From Acinetobacter sp. CFCC 10889 (lineage in GTDB: Bacteria > Pseudomonadota > Gammaproteobacteria > Pseudomonadales > Moraxellaceae), in assembly GCF_003268395.1 (NCBI RefSeq), contig NZ_LQXQ01000002.1, positions 89,216 through 153,215 on the forward strand: 64,000 bases of DNA. The letters are read 5' to 3'. A model generated the notes under the pieces. That model was given only the letters and a program-made list of their open reading frames with translations, was not told the origin of the DNA and ran no database searches. This document shows, piece after piece, positions 21,271-30,206 of this stretch; position 1 is the stretch's first letter, and each line of letters begins with the position of its first letter. A program made the translations under genes and the position numbers.

Positions 21271-21552
21271 ATGAAATTTAATTTAGCTCTTGTTGCACTT
21301 TTAATCGCGCCTTTAGCACTGACTGCATGTTCAAAACAAGAAAAAGCACCTGCTGCTGAACAAGGCGCTGCATCTGCTGCCGTAACCACAGAGACTGCAT
21401 CTGAAACAGTAACAGCAGAACAACAAGCAGCAATTGATGCACTTGATCAGCCTGTATTAGATGAAAAAAATACAGATGTGCCTGCTGAAAAAGCCAATGC
21501 ACCTGCGGATGCTGCAACTCCTGCCACTGAAGGAGAGGCTGCTGCTCACTAA
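21271..21552 (+). CDS. Small alanine-rich lipoprotein
   Basis: The 93-residue product has a lipoprotein signal (MKFNLALVALLIAPLALTAC, lipobox LTAC) and an Ala/Glu-rich extended tail without a domain. It resembles the other small lipoprotein at the start of the window in overall style. It sits between pgk and fba with its own terminator, so it is probably transcribed independently. An in-frame GTG directly before the ATG is not needed. Function unknown. Confidence 0.82.
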   Translation: MKFNLALVALLIAPLALTACSKQEKAPAAEQGAASAAVTTETASETVTAEQQAAIDALDQPVLDEKNTDVPAEKANAPADAATPATEGEAAAH

Positions 21553-21585
21553 ACATTTAAAGTTTTGTAGTAGTTTGTTTAAAAG

Positions 21586-21611
21586 TCCCTGCAAATGCAG
21601 GGATTTTTTAT
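21586..21611 (+). terminator. Rho-independent terminator of the lipoprotein gene
   Basis: A perfect TCCCTGCA/TGCAGGGA stem (21586-21603) with a 2-base centre is followed by six T's. Confidence 0.88.
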
Positions 21612-21684
21612 GAAATAGTCAAGATTGTTGCTGAATTGAAACACATGACAGGGTAGAATATGCGGCATTACCTGGGAGGATATT

Positions 21685-22722
21685 ATGGCTCTTATTTCAT
21701 TGCGCCAGCTCTTGGATCATGCCGGTGAACACAATTACGGCGTTCCAGCGTTTAACGTAAACAACTTAGAACAAATGCGCGCAATCATGTTAGCCGCAGA
21801 TGAAACAAATTCACCTGTGATTGTGCAAGCATCAGCAGGCGCACGTAAATATGCAGGCGCTCCATTCTTACGCCATCTTATTTTAGCTGCAATTGAAGAA
21901 TGGCCACATATTCCAGTGGTAATGCATCAAGATCATGGTACAGATCCTGATGTGTGTCAGCGTTCTATCCAGTTGGGCTTCTCATCAGTGATGATGGACG
22001 GTTCATTAGGTGCAGACGGTAAAACACCAACAACTTATGAATATAACGTAGACGTAACTCGTCGTACAGTTCAAATGGCGCATGCGTGTGGTGTGTCTGT
22101 TGAAGGCGAGATTGGTTGTTTGGGTAGCCTTGAAACAGGTATGGCAGGCGAAGAAGATGGCGTAGGTGCTGAAGGCGTTCTTGATCATTCTCAACTACTT
22201 ACATCGGTTGAAGAAGCAACTCAATTTGTAAAAGATACCAATGTTGATGCACTTGCAATTGCTGTAGGTACTTCACACGGTGCGTACAAATTCACTCGTC
22301 CACCTACAGGCGATATTTTGGCAATTGACCGCATTAAAGAAATCCATGCGGCACTTCCAAATACACACCTTGTAATGCATGGTTCAAGCTCAGTTCCACA
22401 AGAATGGCTTGCGATCATTAACCAATATGGTGGCGACATCAAAGAAACTTATGGTGTTCCTGTTGAGCAATTGGTTGAAGCAATTAAACACGGTGTACGT
22501 AAAATCAACATCGATACAGATCTACGTTTAGCGTCTACAGGTGCAATGCGCCGTATGATGGCTGAACAACCAAGCGAATTTGATCCACGTAAATTCTTCG
22601 CGAAAACTGTAGATGCAATGAAACAAATCTGTGTAGATCGTTATACACAATTTGGTACAGCAGGTAATGCTGATAAGATTCGTCCAATTTCTTTAGAGAA
22701 AATGGTAGATCGTTATAAGTAA
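21685..22722 (+). CDS. fba: Class II fructose-bisphosphate aldolase
   Basis: Zn-dependent aldolase of glycolysis and gluconeogenesis, 345 residues. Zinc-ligand signature [17 protein letters not shown] (about residue 79), [30 protein letters not shown] and NIDTDLRLA are all present in order. This is the long class IIb form typical of proteobacteria. It has a GGGAGGA site upstream. The gene is downstream of pgk, as in Calvin-cycle-like and many gammaproteobacterial arrangements. Confidence 0.97.
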   Translation: MALISLRQLLDHAGEHNYGVPAFNVNNLEQMRAIMLAADETNSPVIVQASAGARKYAGAPFLRHLILAAIEEWPHIPVVMHQDHGTDPDVCQRSIQLGFSSVMMDGSLGADGKTPTTYEYNVDVTRRTVQMAHACGVSVEGEIGCLGSLETGMAGEEDGVGAEGVLDHSQLLTSVEEATQFVKDTNVDALAIAVGTSHGAYKFTRPPTGDILAIDRIKEIHAALPNTHLVMHGSSSVPQEWLAIINQYGGDIKETYGVPVEQLVEAIKHGVRKINIDTDLRLASTGAMRRMMAEQPSEFDPRKFFAKTVDAMKQICVDRYTQFGTAGNADKIRPISLEKMVDRYK

Positions 22723-22761
22723 TTTGATTTAATTATTTATAAATTGAATGATTTGTAAAAG

Positions 22762-22936
22762 AAAGCCCACATTATTGTGTAATGCAAGTTAGTTAGGGGT
22801 TCTTTGAATCCTCCCCAACACTCCTTTTTCAAAGGAGGGAGTTTCCCTCTTTATAAAGAGGGGTTAGGGGAGATTTCTAGATTTGCATCCTGTTATTTTG
22901 ACTAATTCGTATCGCAATTTATTGTGGGCTTTTTAT
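22762..22936 (+). terminator. fba terminator interrupted by a hairpin repeat element
   Basis: AAAGCCCACA (22762-22771) pairs with TGTGGGCTTT (22923-22932), which is followed by a T run, as expected for a terminator. The 150 bases between them contain nested palindromes: CTCCTTT/AAAGGAG and CCCTCTTTA/TAAAGAGGG, within outer GTTAGGGG/CCTCCCC-type arms. The layout suggests that a mobile hairpin repeat inserted into the terminator loop. Confidence 0.6.
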
Positions 22937-22973
22937 TGCTCGTGAAATATTGAATTGAAATAAGAAGATCGTC

Positions 22974-23825
22974 ATGGAACTGATTTTTTCAGCAGCACTA
23001 TGTAGTGTGTTGGTCTCGATTCTGTTGAAATTTGCCAAACAAAAAGGTTTTGATGCACTGCAAATGATTGCGTGGAATTATGCCATTGCCAGTGTGTTGA
23101 GCTATCTATGGTTTAAGCCTGATTTGGCCCATATTTCCATTGCTCAAACGCCGTGGTGGTTGATTGCTGTATTGGGAGTGGTGTTACCCAGTATATTTTT
23201 ATGTCTTGCCAAATCATTACACACAGCAGGGATTTTAAAAACTGAAATTGCACAACGTTTATCTGTGGTTTTGTCTTTATTCGCAGCCTATTTTTTCTTT
23301 CAAGAACAATTTAATAGCCTAAAAGTTGTTGGCGTTGTACTTGGAATTGTGGCTGTTTTATGTCTGGTTTTCTCAAAATCTGCATCAGATCCGTCAACCA
23401 TCAATAAACAGGGTATATTTCATTTGCTCAGTGTATGGATCGGTTATGCCGCAGTCGATATTTTATTAAAATACACAACAAGTTTGGGTTTACAATTTGC
23501 TGTGACGTTAAACCTGATGTTTATCTGTGCATTTGTCTGCTCGGTGCTGTATTTATTGATCAGAAAAGTACAATGGCACAGCAAAAATATCTGGGGTGGG
23601 GCAGTTTTGGGTGTTTTAAATTTTGCCAATATTGCACTGTATGTCAAAGCGCATATGTTATTGAAAGATTCGCCTGCGATTGTGTTTGCGGGAATGAATA
23701 TTCTTGTGGTGTTGTTTGGTGTGATTGCCGGTTTATTGATTTTTAAAGAAAAATTAAAAGGCATGACCGTGTTAGGTTTAGTTTTAGGTCTGGCAGGTGT
23801 GGTGTGTTTAGCATTGGCAATCTGA
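22974..23825 (+). CDS. DMT superfamily (EamA-like) transporter
   Basis: The 283-residue protein has about ten hydrophobic helices arranged as two repeats, the EamA/drug-metabolite transporter layout. Supporting segments are GVVLPSIFLCLAKSLHTAGILKTEIAQRLSVVLSL (first repeat end) and SPAIVFAGMNILVVLFGVIAGLLIFKEKL (second repeat end). The substrate cannot be read from sequence. It stands alone after the fba terminator. Confidence 0.85.
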   Translation: MELIFSAALCSVLVSILLKFAKQKGFDALQMIAWNYAIASVLSYLWFKPDLAHISIAQTPWWLIAVLGVVLPSIFLCLAKSLHTAGILKTEIAQRLSVVLSLFAAYFFFQEQFNSLKVVGVVLGIVAVLCLVFSKSASDPSTINKQGIFHLLSVWIGYAAVDILLKYTTSLGLQFAVTLNLMFICAFVCSVLYLLIRKVQWHSKNIWGGAVLGVLNFANIALYVKAHMLLKDSPAIVFAGMNILVVLFGVIAGLLIFKEKLKGMTVLGLVLGLAGVVCLALAI

Positions 23826-23845
23826 GTGTTTAGGGGAAAGTTTGA

Positions 23846-23911
23846 ATGAAGTATTTAGTTGCACTAACATTATGCTTATCTAGTTTTAATATTTTTACAG
23901 TGATTCTATAG
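23846..23911 (+). pseudogene. Possible truncated start of an exported-protein gene
   Basis: AGGGGAAA precedes an ATG that opens a 21-codon frame resembling a signal peptide (MKYLVALTLCLSSFNIFTVIL) and then hits TAG. The following bases TTATAGGACTTACGCACT resemble the end of an insertion sequence or another junction. The reading as a decapitated gene is inference; it could be chance. Confidence 0.3.
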
Positions 23912-24211
23912 TTATAGGACTTACGCACTATCATTTTTCCAATCTTTGCGGTAGTCGATGATTTTTAGAATATCTCCAATTGAGGTAAAATTTTAGCTTT
24001 AGGTATAATATAATATAGCTAATTCGCTAAATATTTTTTAAACACATGATTTTAAAATAAATTATTTATAATTTCGTAGGTGGTTCGTGTAGGTTTGACT
24101 ATATATTGATTACCCTTGAGTAGTATGTATCCTGAGTTATAGTTTTATTTTAGGATACAAGCAAGAATACAAAGAGGGGAGTTCTATATGAGTGTATATG
24201 ATTTTAAAATT
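23912..24211. other. AT-rich stretch between the DMT gene and the tRNA
   Basis: No ORF of note. GTATCCT and AGGATAC near 24127-24158 form a small inverted repeat. The region next to the tRNA 3' end is where an integrated element would be expected, but no second copy of the tRNA end was seen in the window. Confidence 0.4.
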
Positions 24212-24288
<77 letters not shown>

Positions 24289-24449
24289 TATATTAAGTCA
24301 ACTGATTTGATATCAATTACTTGGGTATGTGCGCAATACTAACTAAGATTTTAGAGAATATCAAGTATTTTCTTCAAGTAGACCGATAGTAGACTAGAGA
24401 AAATATTATGCTATATTGTTTAGCATTGCGGTAAATTGCGATTTTATAT

Positions 24450-25706
24450 ATGCCACCACAAAGAGTAAAGCTAACAAAGTCATTTATTGATCAATTAGAG
24501 CTCAAACCTGCTATATATAGGGATAGCGAATTGATTGGTTTTGCTGTGCGTGTGAATAATAACTATAAGACATATATCGTTGAAAAAAAGGTATTAGGAA
24601 AGGCAATTCGCTCTACTCTTGGTCTACACGGAAACATAACTTTAGCTCAAGCAAGAGAGTTGGCACGTGAACAGCTTTTTCTCATGTCACAAGGCGTTAA
24701 TCCAAATGATAGAAAGAAGAAAAAAATATTGGATGGAAAAGATTGTATCCATTTAGAAAAACAGAAACCAACAGTAAAAGAAGCGTTTGCTAATTACTTT
24801 AGTCTCAAGTCACTAAGACCTAGATCAATTGAGGATTACACAATAGTGTGTGATCAATATCTTGAAGATTGGCAAAATATTAAGCTTGATGAAATTTCAA
24901 GTAAAATGATTCAAGAAAAACATGCAAATTTATCAAAAAGCTCAAAGGCGCAAGCTGATATGGCTATGCGAGTATTTAGAGCTATTTATAATTTTTCTAT
25001 AGAACATTATCTTGATGATCATGATCATCCGATTTTAACTGCGTATAATCCTGTCAAAACACTAAGTGCAAAAAAAGTATGGAATAAAATTAGACAAAGA
25101 AAGACTTACATCAATGAAGATCAAATGTCAGACTGGATTCGCGCTATTATTAAGTATGAAGATAGAGGGCAGGCATTAGAAACAAACCGTGATTTTCTTT
25201 TAACACTTGTTTTAACTGGGTTTAGGAGAAATGAGTGTGAATCACTGCTTTGGTCTAATATTGACTTAACATACGGAAATATCATATCAATAGATTCTAA
25301 AAATGGCGAACCATATACATTACCAATGGGTGATTTTCTTTTTGAATTAATGAAGAAAAGGAGGCGCTATGTTCAGAGTGATTGGGTATTTCCATCTGCA
25401 AGATCAGCATCAGGGCATATAGAGAATATCTCAAAAGTTCGAGTTAAAATTAATGAATTGTGTGATGTAAAATTCACATTTCACGATTTACGAAGAACTT
25501 TTGGCTCGATTGCTGAAAGCTTAGATTATGGTCGCTACACAATCAAAAGATTACTAAATCACAAGAAAGATGAAGACTCAAAAGATGTGACAACAGGCGA
25601 TATTCAAGTGAGTGACAAGCGTATTCGTGAAGCGATGAATGAAATAGAAGATATTATTCTGAATCACTATAAAAAAGAATATATCTATAAACTAAAGGCA
25701 CAATAA
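24450..25706 (+). CDS. P4-type tyrosine recombinase/integrase with missing catalytic tyrosine
   Basis: The 418 residues begin with the DUF4102-like arm-binding domain (LIGFAVRVNNNYKTYIVEKK) followed by a core-binding and a catalytic domain. Four catalytic positions are visible: Arg259 (LTGFRRNE), His345 and Arg348 (HDLRR) and His371 (LLNHK). The nucleophile is expected about 13 residues later in a GYI-type motif, but the sequence reads TTGDIQVSDKR, with Asp384 encoded by GAT (25599-25601). The enzyme is therefore predicted to be unable to cleave DNA. It lies 160 bases upstream of the tRNA 5' end and has no other element genes with it, so it looks like a remnant of an integrated island. Confidence 0.88.
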   Translation: MPPQRVKLTKSFIDQLELKPAIYRDSELIGFAVRVNNNYKTYIVEKKVLGKAIRSTLGLHGNITLAQARELAREQLFLMSQGVNPNDRKKKKILDGKDCIHLEKQKPTVKEAFANYFSLKSLRPRSIEDYTIVCDQYLEDWQNIKLDEISSKMIQEKHANLSKSSKAQADMAMRVFRAIYNFSIEHYLDDHDHPILTAYNPVKTLSAKKVWNKIRQRKTYINEDQMSDWIRAIIKYEDRGQALETNRDFLLTLVLTGFRRNECESLLWSNIDLTYGNIISIDSKNGEPYTLPMGDFLFELMKKRRRYVQSDWVFPSARSASGHIENISKVRVKINELCDVKFTFHDLRRTFGSIAESLDYGRYTIKRLLNHKKDEDSKDVTTGDIQVSDKRIREAMNEIEDIILNHYKKEYIYKLKAQ

Positions 25707-25757
25707 AGCCGCTGCGAGTTGATGCTGATCAGTTAAGCAAAATGATTGGAAACATTT

Positions 25758-26135
25758 CTAAATATGAAATAAGCTTCTAAAATCAGTGACAAAAAGATGC
25801 ATTGAACGTGATCCTAATGCACCTAAATCTAATTGATATAAGGTCAGATCATTATGATGATTAGAAATAAAATAGCCTAAGTCACCTTGCTGTCCAACCA
25901 TCAAAAAGTGAGGTTCATCGGTTTGGATGTGATAAGTTTGATTACGCTCTATTAGATCAAAACAATTGTAAAAACAAATATAAATTTCCTCTTGTTCATG
26001 TTCATCAAAATATTCAATTTCATAAATCAAATGTTCTTGGATTTGTTCAAGTAAAATATTTTGATATGCATTTGGAATAGGAAATTTCCAATATTTTTCA
26101 ATATCTCGAATCTGATTTAACAGAATTTGTGTCAT
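25758..26135 (-). CDS. SMI1/KNR4-like protein
   Basis: The 125 residues contain an N-terminal IEKYWKFPIPNAYQNILLEQ helix and later FLMVGQQGDLGYFISNHHNDLTLYQLDLGALGS, matching the SMI1/KNR4 fold layout (lP..y..fL...NGG, then ligqdg.g..y..d). In bacteria such proteins often serve as immunity factors against polymorphic or contact-dependent toxins, or are stand-alone. No toxin gene is adjacent. It lies between the orphan integrase and thiM. The assignment is by pattern only. Confidence 0.55.
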   Translation of the reverse strand: MTQILLNQIRDIEKYWKFPIPNAYQNILLEQIQEHLIYEIEYFDEHEQEEIYICFYNCFDLIERNQTYHIQTDEPHFLMVGQQGDLGYFISNHHNDLTLYQLDLGALGSRSMHLFVTDFRSLFHI

Positions 26136-26221
26136 TTTTAGCCTTGATCTGATTTTTTAAAATGTACAGTTAATATCATCATGCTCATAAAATATTTTTG
26201 AATGCTATGCAAATGTTATAT

Positions 26222-27082
26222 TCAACCTAATATTTCAAAATCTGCATATTCATAAATAGTTTCAGCATTCAGTTCATAAATTGCATCTAAAAAAGCCACA
26301 TTAAAGCTACCCACAGACTGTGTTTTTTCAAAAGCGAGTTTCCCTGCAATGGCAAAATGAATATGTGCAGAAAGTGCCGCAATCGTTGGTGTGGAAACGG
26401 TACTATAAGCTGCAATTAATGCACCTAAAGCACAACCTGTTGCTGTCACTTTGGGTTGTAAATAACTACCGCCATTGACTTGAATGACAGTATTAAGTTC
26501 TTTCGATAAAATAAAATCTGATTCACCTGAAATCGCAACACATTCACAATGTGCTAAAAGTGGCATAGCTTGTTGGTAGACTTCATGGCTTGAGATATTA
26601 CTGTCTACACCTTTGGACTGTACTTGATTTCCTGCAAGCCCACTGATTTCAGAAGCATTTCCACGGATGACAGTGGGTTGTAATCGTACCAATTCATCAA
26701 CCATTTCACTACGCCATTTTAAAAATGTGCCATAACCTACAGGGTCAAGTACCCACGGTGTTGATTTTACAGTGACTGTTTGTGCTGCGATCTGCATCGC
26801 TTGCATTTGCTCAGATGTTGGCGTACCTAAATTAATGCTAAGTGCAGCTGCAATCTGGGCAAAATCCTCCGCCTCAAACGGATTATCAATCATGGCGGGT
26901 GATGCGCCTGCTGCCAAAAGTACATTTGCTACATAATTGGCTGCAACACTGTTGGTAATACAATGTACCAGTGGTTGTTGCGTTTGCAATTGTGTCCATG
27001 CTGCAATGACTTGCTCTCGCAAAGTGTCGGTTTGAATCGGTTGTGTAGAATGAATATCATGAATATTCTCAAGCTGATTCAT
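26222..27082 (-). CDS. thiM: Hydroxyethylthiazole kinase
   Basis: Phosphorylates the thiazole alcohol for thiamine salvage. The 286 residues contain PLVHCITNSVAANYVANVLLAAGASPAM, PWVLDPVGYG, VIRGNASEI and VTATGCALGALIAAY, the ribokinase-like fold motifs of ThiM. It follows the zinc-ribbon protein gene by only 9 bases on the same strand. thiD and thiE, which usually sit beside thiM, are absent here. Confidence 0.95.
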   Translation of the reverse strand: MNQLENIHDIHSTQPIQTDTLREQVIAAWTQLQTQQPLVHCITNSVAANYVANVLLAAGASPAMIDNPFEAEDFAQIAAALSINLGTPTSEQMQAMQIAAQTVTVKSTPWVLDPVGYGTFLKWRSEMVDELVRLQPTVIRGNASEISGLAGNQVQSKGVDSNISSHEVYQQAMPLLAHCECVAISGESDFILSKELNTVIQVNGGSYLQPKVTATGCALGALIAAYSTVSTPTIAALSAHIHFAIAGKLAFEKTQSVGSFNVAFLDAIYELNAETIYEYADFEILG

Positions 27083-27091
27083 ATTCAGTCC

Positions 27092-28246
27092 TCACTTAGT
27101 AAAATAATGGTCTTGGTGTTTACAACGATTACAGAAAGTTGAAATCGAATTATTGTCATCATATTCAATACTTAAATCTGTTGAACCGCAATGCATACAA
27201 TTAAATTTTGAGAAAAACTCCATTCGAGGTTTGATATTTTGCCAAATCATAGGAATGGTTTGTGCAACATAATTTTCATCGAGTTTGATTAAGTTAAATA
27301 AAAATATTTGACTGACACGACTAAAATATAAATCATAAGGGCGAGGTAAAGTCGAAATTTCAAATTTTTTATGAATGGAGGTTTTTCGATATTCCTCCAA
27401 AGTTTTACGTAATTTATTGGTATTATTAAAATCAGTATTAAGTGGGTCAAGTGCTGTTTTTTGAGAGTGTAAATAATCTAAAGCCGTTTGTACCATATAA
27501 TAAATCTGTCCCAACGATAAATGGTTGAGTAGATAATCGCAATATTCTTTGAATTTTTTATTACCTGCAAATTTTATACCTAAGCGTTTGCAATAGTATT
27601 GGGTAAATTCTAAAATTTCATGATAAAAAATAATAAATAGAGTGCTATGTACTTCTTCAGCTTGCTGAAAAGGTGCACCATATTTAAAATCTTCTAAGAA
27701 CCATTGTTTTAATCGTTGATAAATCGTATATAAAGAGGGCTCTAAAAAGCGATCAACACGGACATTAAGATAAAAGTCATGTTCATCATCTTTTAATGTC
27801 ACCATTTTCTTTTTTGTAATGACATTATATTTTTCTAAGCGATATAAAATCGTATTTTGTAGAGAATATGTTGAGGTCACTTTTTCCCATTTCATTTTTT
27901 CAAAATTAATAAAATCATTTTGGAAATAATCATTAATGATCATTTTATCTAAAATTGCAAATAAAAATAATTTATCGACTAAATATAAACTTGCAAGATT
28001 TCTAACACTTAATACTTTTTTATTATTTAGATTTGTTTTGGTTTTTGCTTCAAATAATGCTTGAGAACAGGCTTGGCATTGACAATGAATTAAGTCAGAA
28101 TCGGAAATTTTGTGCTCGCAATGCGTACATTCAAAATATTCTACAGGCTCATCATTCAGTTCTGCTGATACAAGAAACAGTGAAGCTTTGCAAAGTGGGC
28201 AGAAGCTACTTTCATCATGTTCTTTTTGCAGGATCAGTAAAGCCAT
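27092..28246 (-). CDS. Zinc-ribbon protein of unknown function
   Basis: The 384 residues carry two cysteine clusters: an N-terminal pair of ribbons (CPLC at about 16, CTHC at about 40, CQC at about 54 and CQAC at about 57) and a C-terminal one (CMHC about 351, CNRC about 370). The middle 250 residues are probably helical, rich in Tyr, Leu and Lys, with no known domain. Two zinc-binding modules around a helical core could suit nucleic-acid or protein binding. It precedes thiM closely, perhaps as one operon. Confidence 0.75.
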   Translation of the reverse strand: MALLILQKEHDESSFCPLCKASLFLVSAELNDEPVEYFECTHCEHKISDSDLIHCQCQACSQALFEAKTKTNLNNKKVLSVRNLASLYLVDKLFLFAILDKMIINDYFQNDFINFEKMKWEKVTSTYSLQNTILYRLEKYNVITKKKMVTLKDDEHDFYLNVRVDRFLEPSLYTIYQRLKQWFLEDFKYGAPFQQAEEVHSTLFIIFYHEILEFTQYYCKRLGIKFAGNKKFKEYCDYLLNHLSLGQIYYMVQTALDYLHSQKTALDPLNTDFNNTNKLRKTLEEYRKTSIHKKFEISTLPRPYDLYFSRVSQIFLFNLIKLDENYVAQTIPMIWQNIKPRMEFFSKFNCMHCGSTDLSIEYDDNNSISTFCNRCKHQDHYFTK

Positions 28247-28363
28247 AATTCATCTTAAAAGTTCAATTTAGCTAGATTATAAGAGATTATAGGTGAGGAG
28301 AGTACTGCTTTACGGTTGATGAGGAATAATTAAAATTGACAAAAAATACTTTAATTTTCAATT

Positions 28364-28392
28364 AAAACCAGTGAATAAAGCACTGGTTTTTA
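28364..28392 (-). terminator. Terminator of the met operon
   Basis: AAAACCAGTG and CACTGGTTTT flank a 7-base loop just downstream (on the minus strand) of metI; T-rich bases follow on the minus strand. Confidence 0.75.
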
Positions 28393-28414
28393 TCTTTAGT
28401 TTGGAAAATAGACA

Positions 28415-29110
28415 TTATCTCAACTTAGATAACCAATCCCCCAAACTTTGTACGAGTTGTACCAAGATCAATAATACAATGACAGTGAGAATTACCACAC
28501 TAGTATCAAAGCGTTGATAACCATAAGAAATTGCTAAATCACCAATACCACCAGCACCCACAGCACCAGCCATCGCAGTTGCACCGATTAAGCTAATGGT
28601 TGCTGTAGTAAGATTTAAAATCAATGAACTACGTGCTTCAGGAATGATAAATTTAAAAATAATTTGCCAAGGAGAAGCTCCCATTGCTTGAGCCGACTCA
28701 ATAATACCTTCATTCACCTCTAACAAAGATGTCTCAATCAAACGCCCAATATACGGTCCTACATAAATAGTGAGAGGAACAATAGCCGCCCAAGTTCCGA
28801 TAGATGTACCTACAATCACTTTGGTAAGTGGAATAACTGCAATCAACAAAATGATAAAAGGCAGGGAACGTAAGGCATTTACAATTGGATTTAGCACGTG
28901 ATAAATCACTTTATTTTGCAAAATTCCATTTGGGCGAGTCACCAATAAAATAATCGCTTGAATAAAGCCCCAAATACCACCGAACAACATTGCAAAAAAT
29001 ACCATGTGTATCGTTTCTTGCATCGCAGTGACAAATTGGTCAATAGATAACGAACTTTGCCAATACGGTGCAGTGACTTCAGTGAGCCAATGAACGATCA
29101 AATCTCTCAT
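28415..29110 (-). CDS. metI: Methionine ABC transporter permease
   Basis: This 231-residue permease completes the D/L-methionine importer with MetN and MetQ. Five membrane helices and the ABC-binding loop EAQAMGASPWQIIFKFIIPEA (as ESAQAMGASPW... at about residue 139) are seen. Its ATG overlaps the last four bases of metN (29107-29110), so translation is coupled. Confidence 0.95.
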   Translation of the reverse strand: MRDLIVHWLTEVTAPYWQSSLSIDQFVTAMQETIHMVFFAMLFGGIWGFIQAIILLVTRPNGILQNKVIYHVLNPIVNALRSLPFIILLIAVIPLTKVIVGTSIGTWAAIVPLTIYVGPYIGRLIETSLLEVNEGIIESAQAMGASPWQIIFKFIIPEARSSLILNLTTATISLIGATAMAGAVGAGGIGDLAISYGYQRFDTSVVILTVIVLLILVQLVQSLGDWLSKLR

Positions 29111-30132
29111 TCTGCAACTCCTGATTGAGATACTTTAACACCTTGTAAAGCAAGGAATTGTACAGCTTGCTGAATTACAATCGGATCGCCAAGTAACTGT
29201 ACAAACATTTGTCCGATGACTGCACCATTAATTTCAGTCATATTGGCGAATACGATATTAATACTAATATCAAATTGCTGAATCAATTTTTGAATCACTG
29301 TTTCTTGTGCAGAAGTACCTAAAAACTGTAAATTATAAATGCTGTTATGATTTTTATTTTCGAGATTATTCAAGATATTCACAGGCAATTGTTGTTGCAA
29401 AACCGTTTGAATGAAATTACGGGTAGTCGGTTGTTTAGGGCGACTAAAAATATCAATGGTTGAACCTGTTTCAATGACTTTACCAAATTCCATCACAGCA
29501 ACATTGTCACAAATTGACTCAATCACATCCATTTCATGTGTCACCATCACAATGGTAATCCCTTGTTCTTTATTAATTTTCTTTAATAATGCAAGTACTG
29601 ATTTGGTGGTTTGTGGATCAAGTGCAGAGGTGGCTTCATCGCAGAGTAAAATTTTTGGATGATTGGCTAAGGCACGTGCGATACCAACACGTTGCTTTTG
29701 TCCACCAGATAGTTCATCAGGAAAAGCATCTTTCTTATGTTTAAGATCGATAAATTCAAGTAATTCATTTAAACGTTTTTCACGTTCTGCTTTTGAAAAG
29801 CCCAATAATTTCATTGGCATTTCAATATTTGCAGCAACACTTTTGGTTTCCAGTAAATTGAAATGCTGAAAAATCATACCAATATTTGCACGTTCTTGAC
29901 GTAATGTGCGTGCATCTAATGCAGTGAAATCTTGATCATTGATGATCACTTGTCCTTGAGTTGGACGTTCCAAGAGGTTGATCATACGGATTAAGGTACT
30001 TTTTCCTGCACCACTATAACCAATAATGCCAAAAATACTGCCCTTTGGAATCTGTAAATTAATGTCATCCAAGGCACGTACGGTTTGACCTTTGAGATCA
30101 TAATGTTTTGAGATATTTTTAAATTCGATCAT
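29107..30132 (-). CDS. metN: Methionine ABC transporter ATP-binding protein
   Basis: The 341 residues contain Walker A GYSGAGKST (about 38-46), the signature LSGGQKQRVGIARAL (about 140), Walker B ILLCDEATSALDP (about 162) and a C-terminal NIL domain of about 80 residues that senses methionine and inhibits transport. It is the second gene of metQ-metN-metI, separated from metQ by a hairpin that can reduce read-through. Confidence 0.97.
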   Translation of the reverse strand: MIEFKNISKHYDLKGQTVRALDDINLQIPKGSIFGIIGYSGAGKSTLIRMINLLERPTQGQVIINDQDFTALDARTLRQERANIGMIFQHFNLLETKSVAANIEMPMKLLGFSKAEREKRLNELLEFIDLKHKKDAFPDELSGGQKQRVGIARALANHPKILLCDEATSALDPQTTKSVLALLKKINKEQGITIVMVTHEMDVIESICDNVAVMEFGKVIETGSTIDIFSRPKQPTTRNFIQTVLQQQLPVNILNNLENKNHNSIYNLQFLGTSAQETVIQKLIQQFDISINIVFANMTEINGAVIGQMFVQLLGDPIVIQQAVQFLALQGVKVSQSGVAE

Positions 30133-30157
30133 GTTGTCAAAAACTATACAAAAATGA

Positions 30158-30190
30158 AAAAACAGGCAAAATCATTTTGCCTGTTTCATG
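30158..30190 (-). terminator. Intercistronic hairpin between metQ and metN
   Basis: AAACAGGCAAAAT (30160-30172) and ATTTTGCCTGTTT (30174-30186) form a nearly uninterrupted 13-base stem. On the minus strand the T run after it points toward metN, so it acts as a terminator in the operon direction. It would make metQ (the binding protein) more abundant than metN-metI. Confidence 0.75.
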
Positions 30191-30206
30191 GACATCCGAC
30201 TAGATG

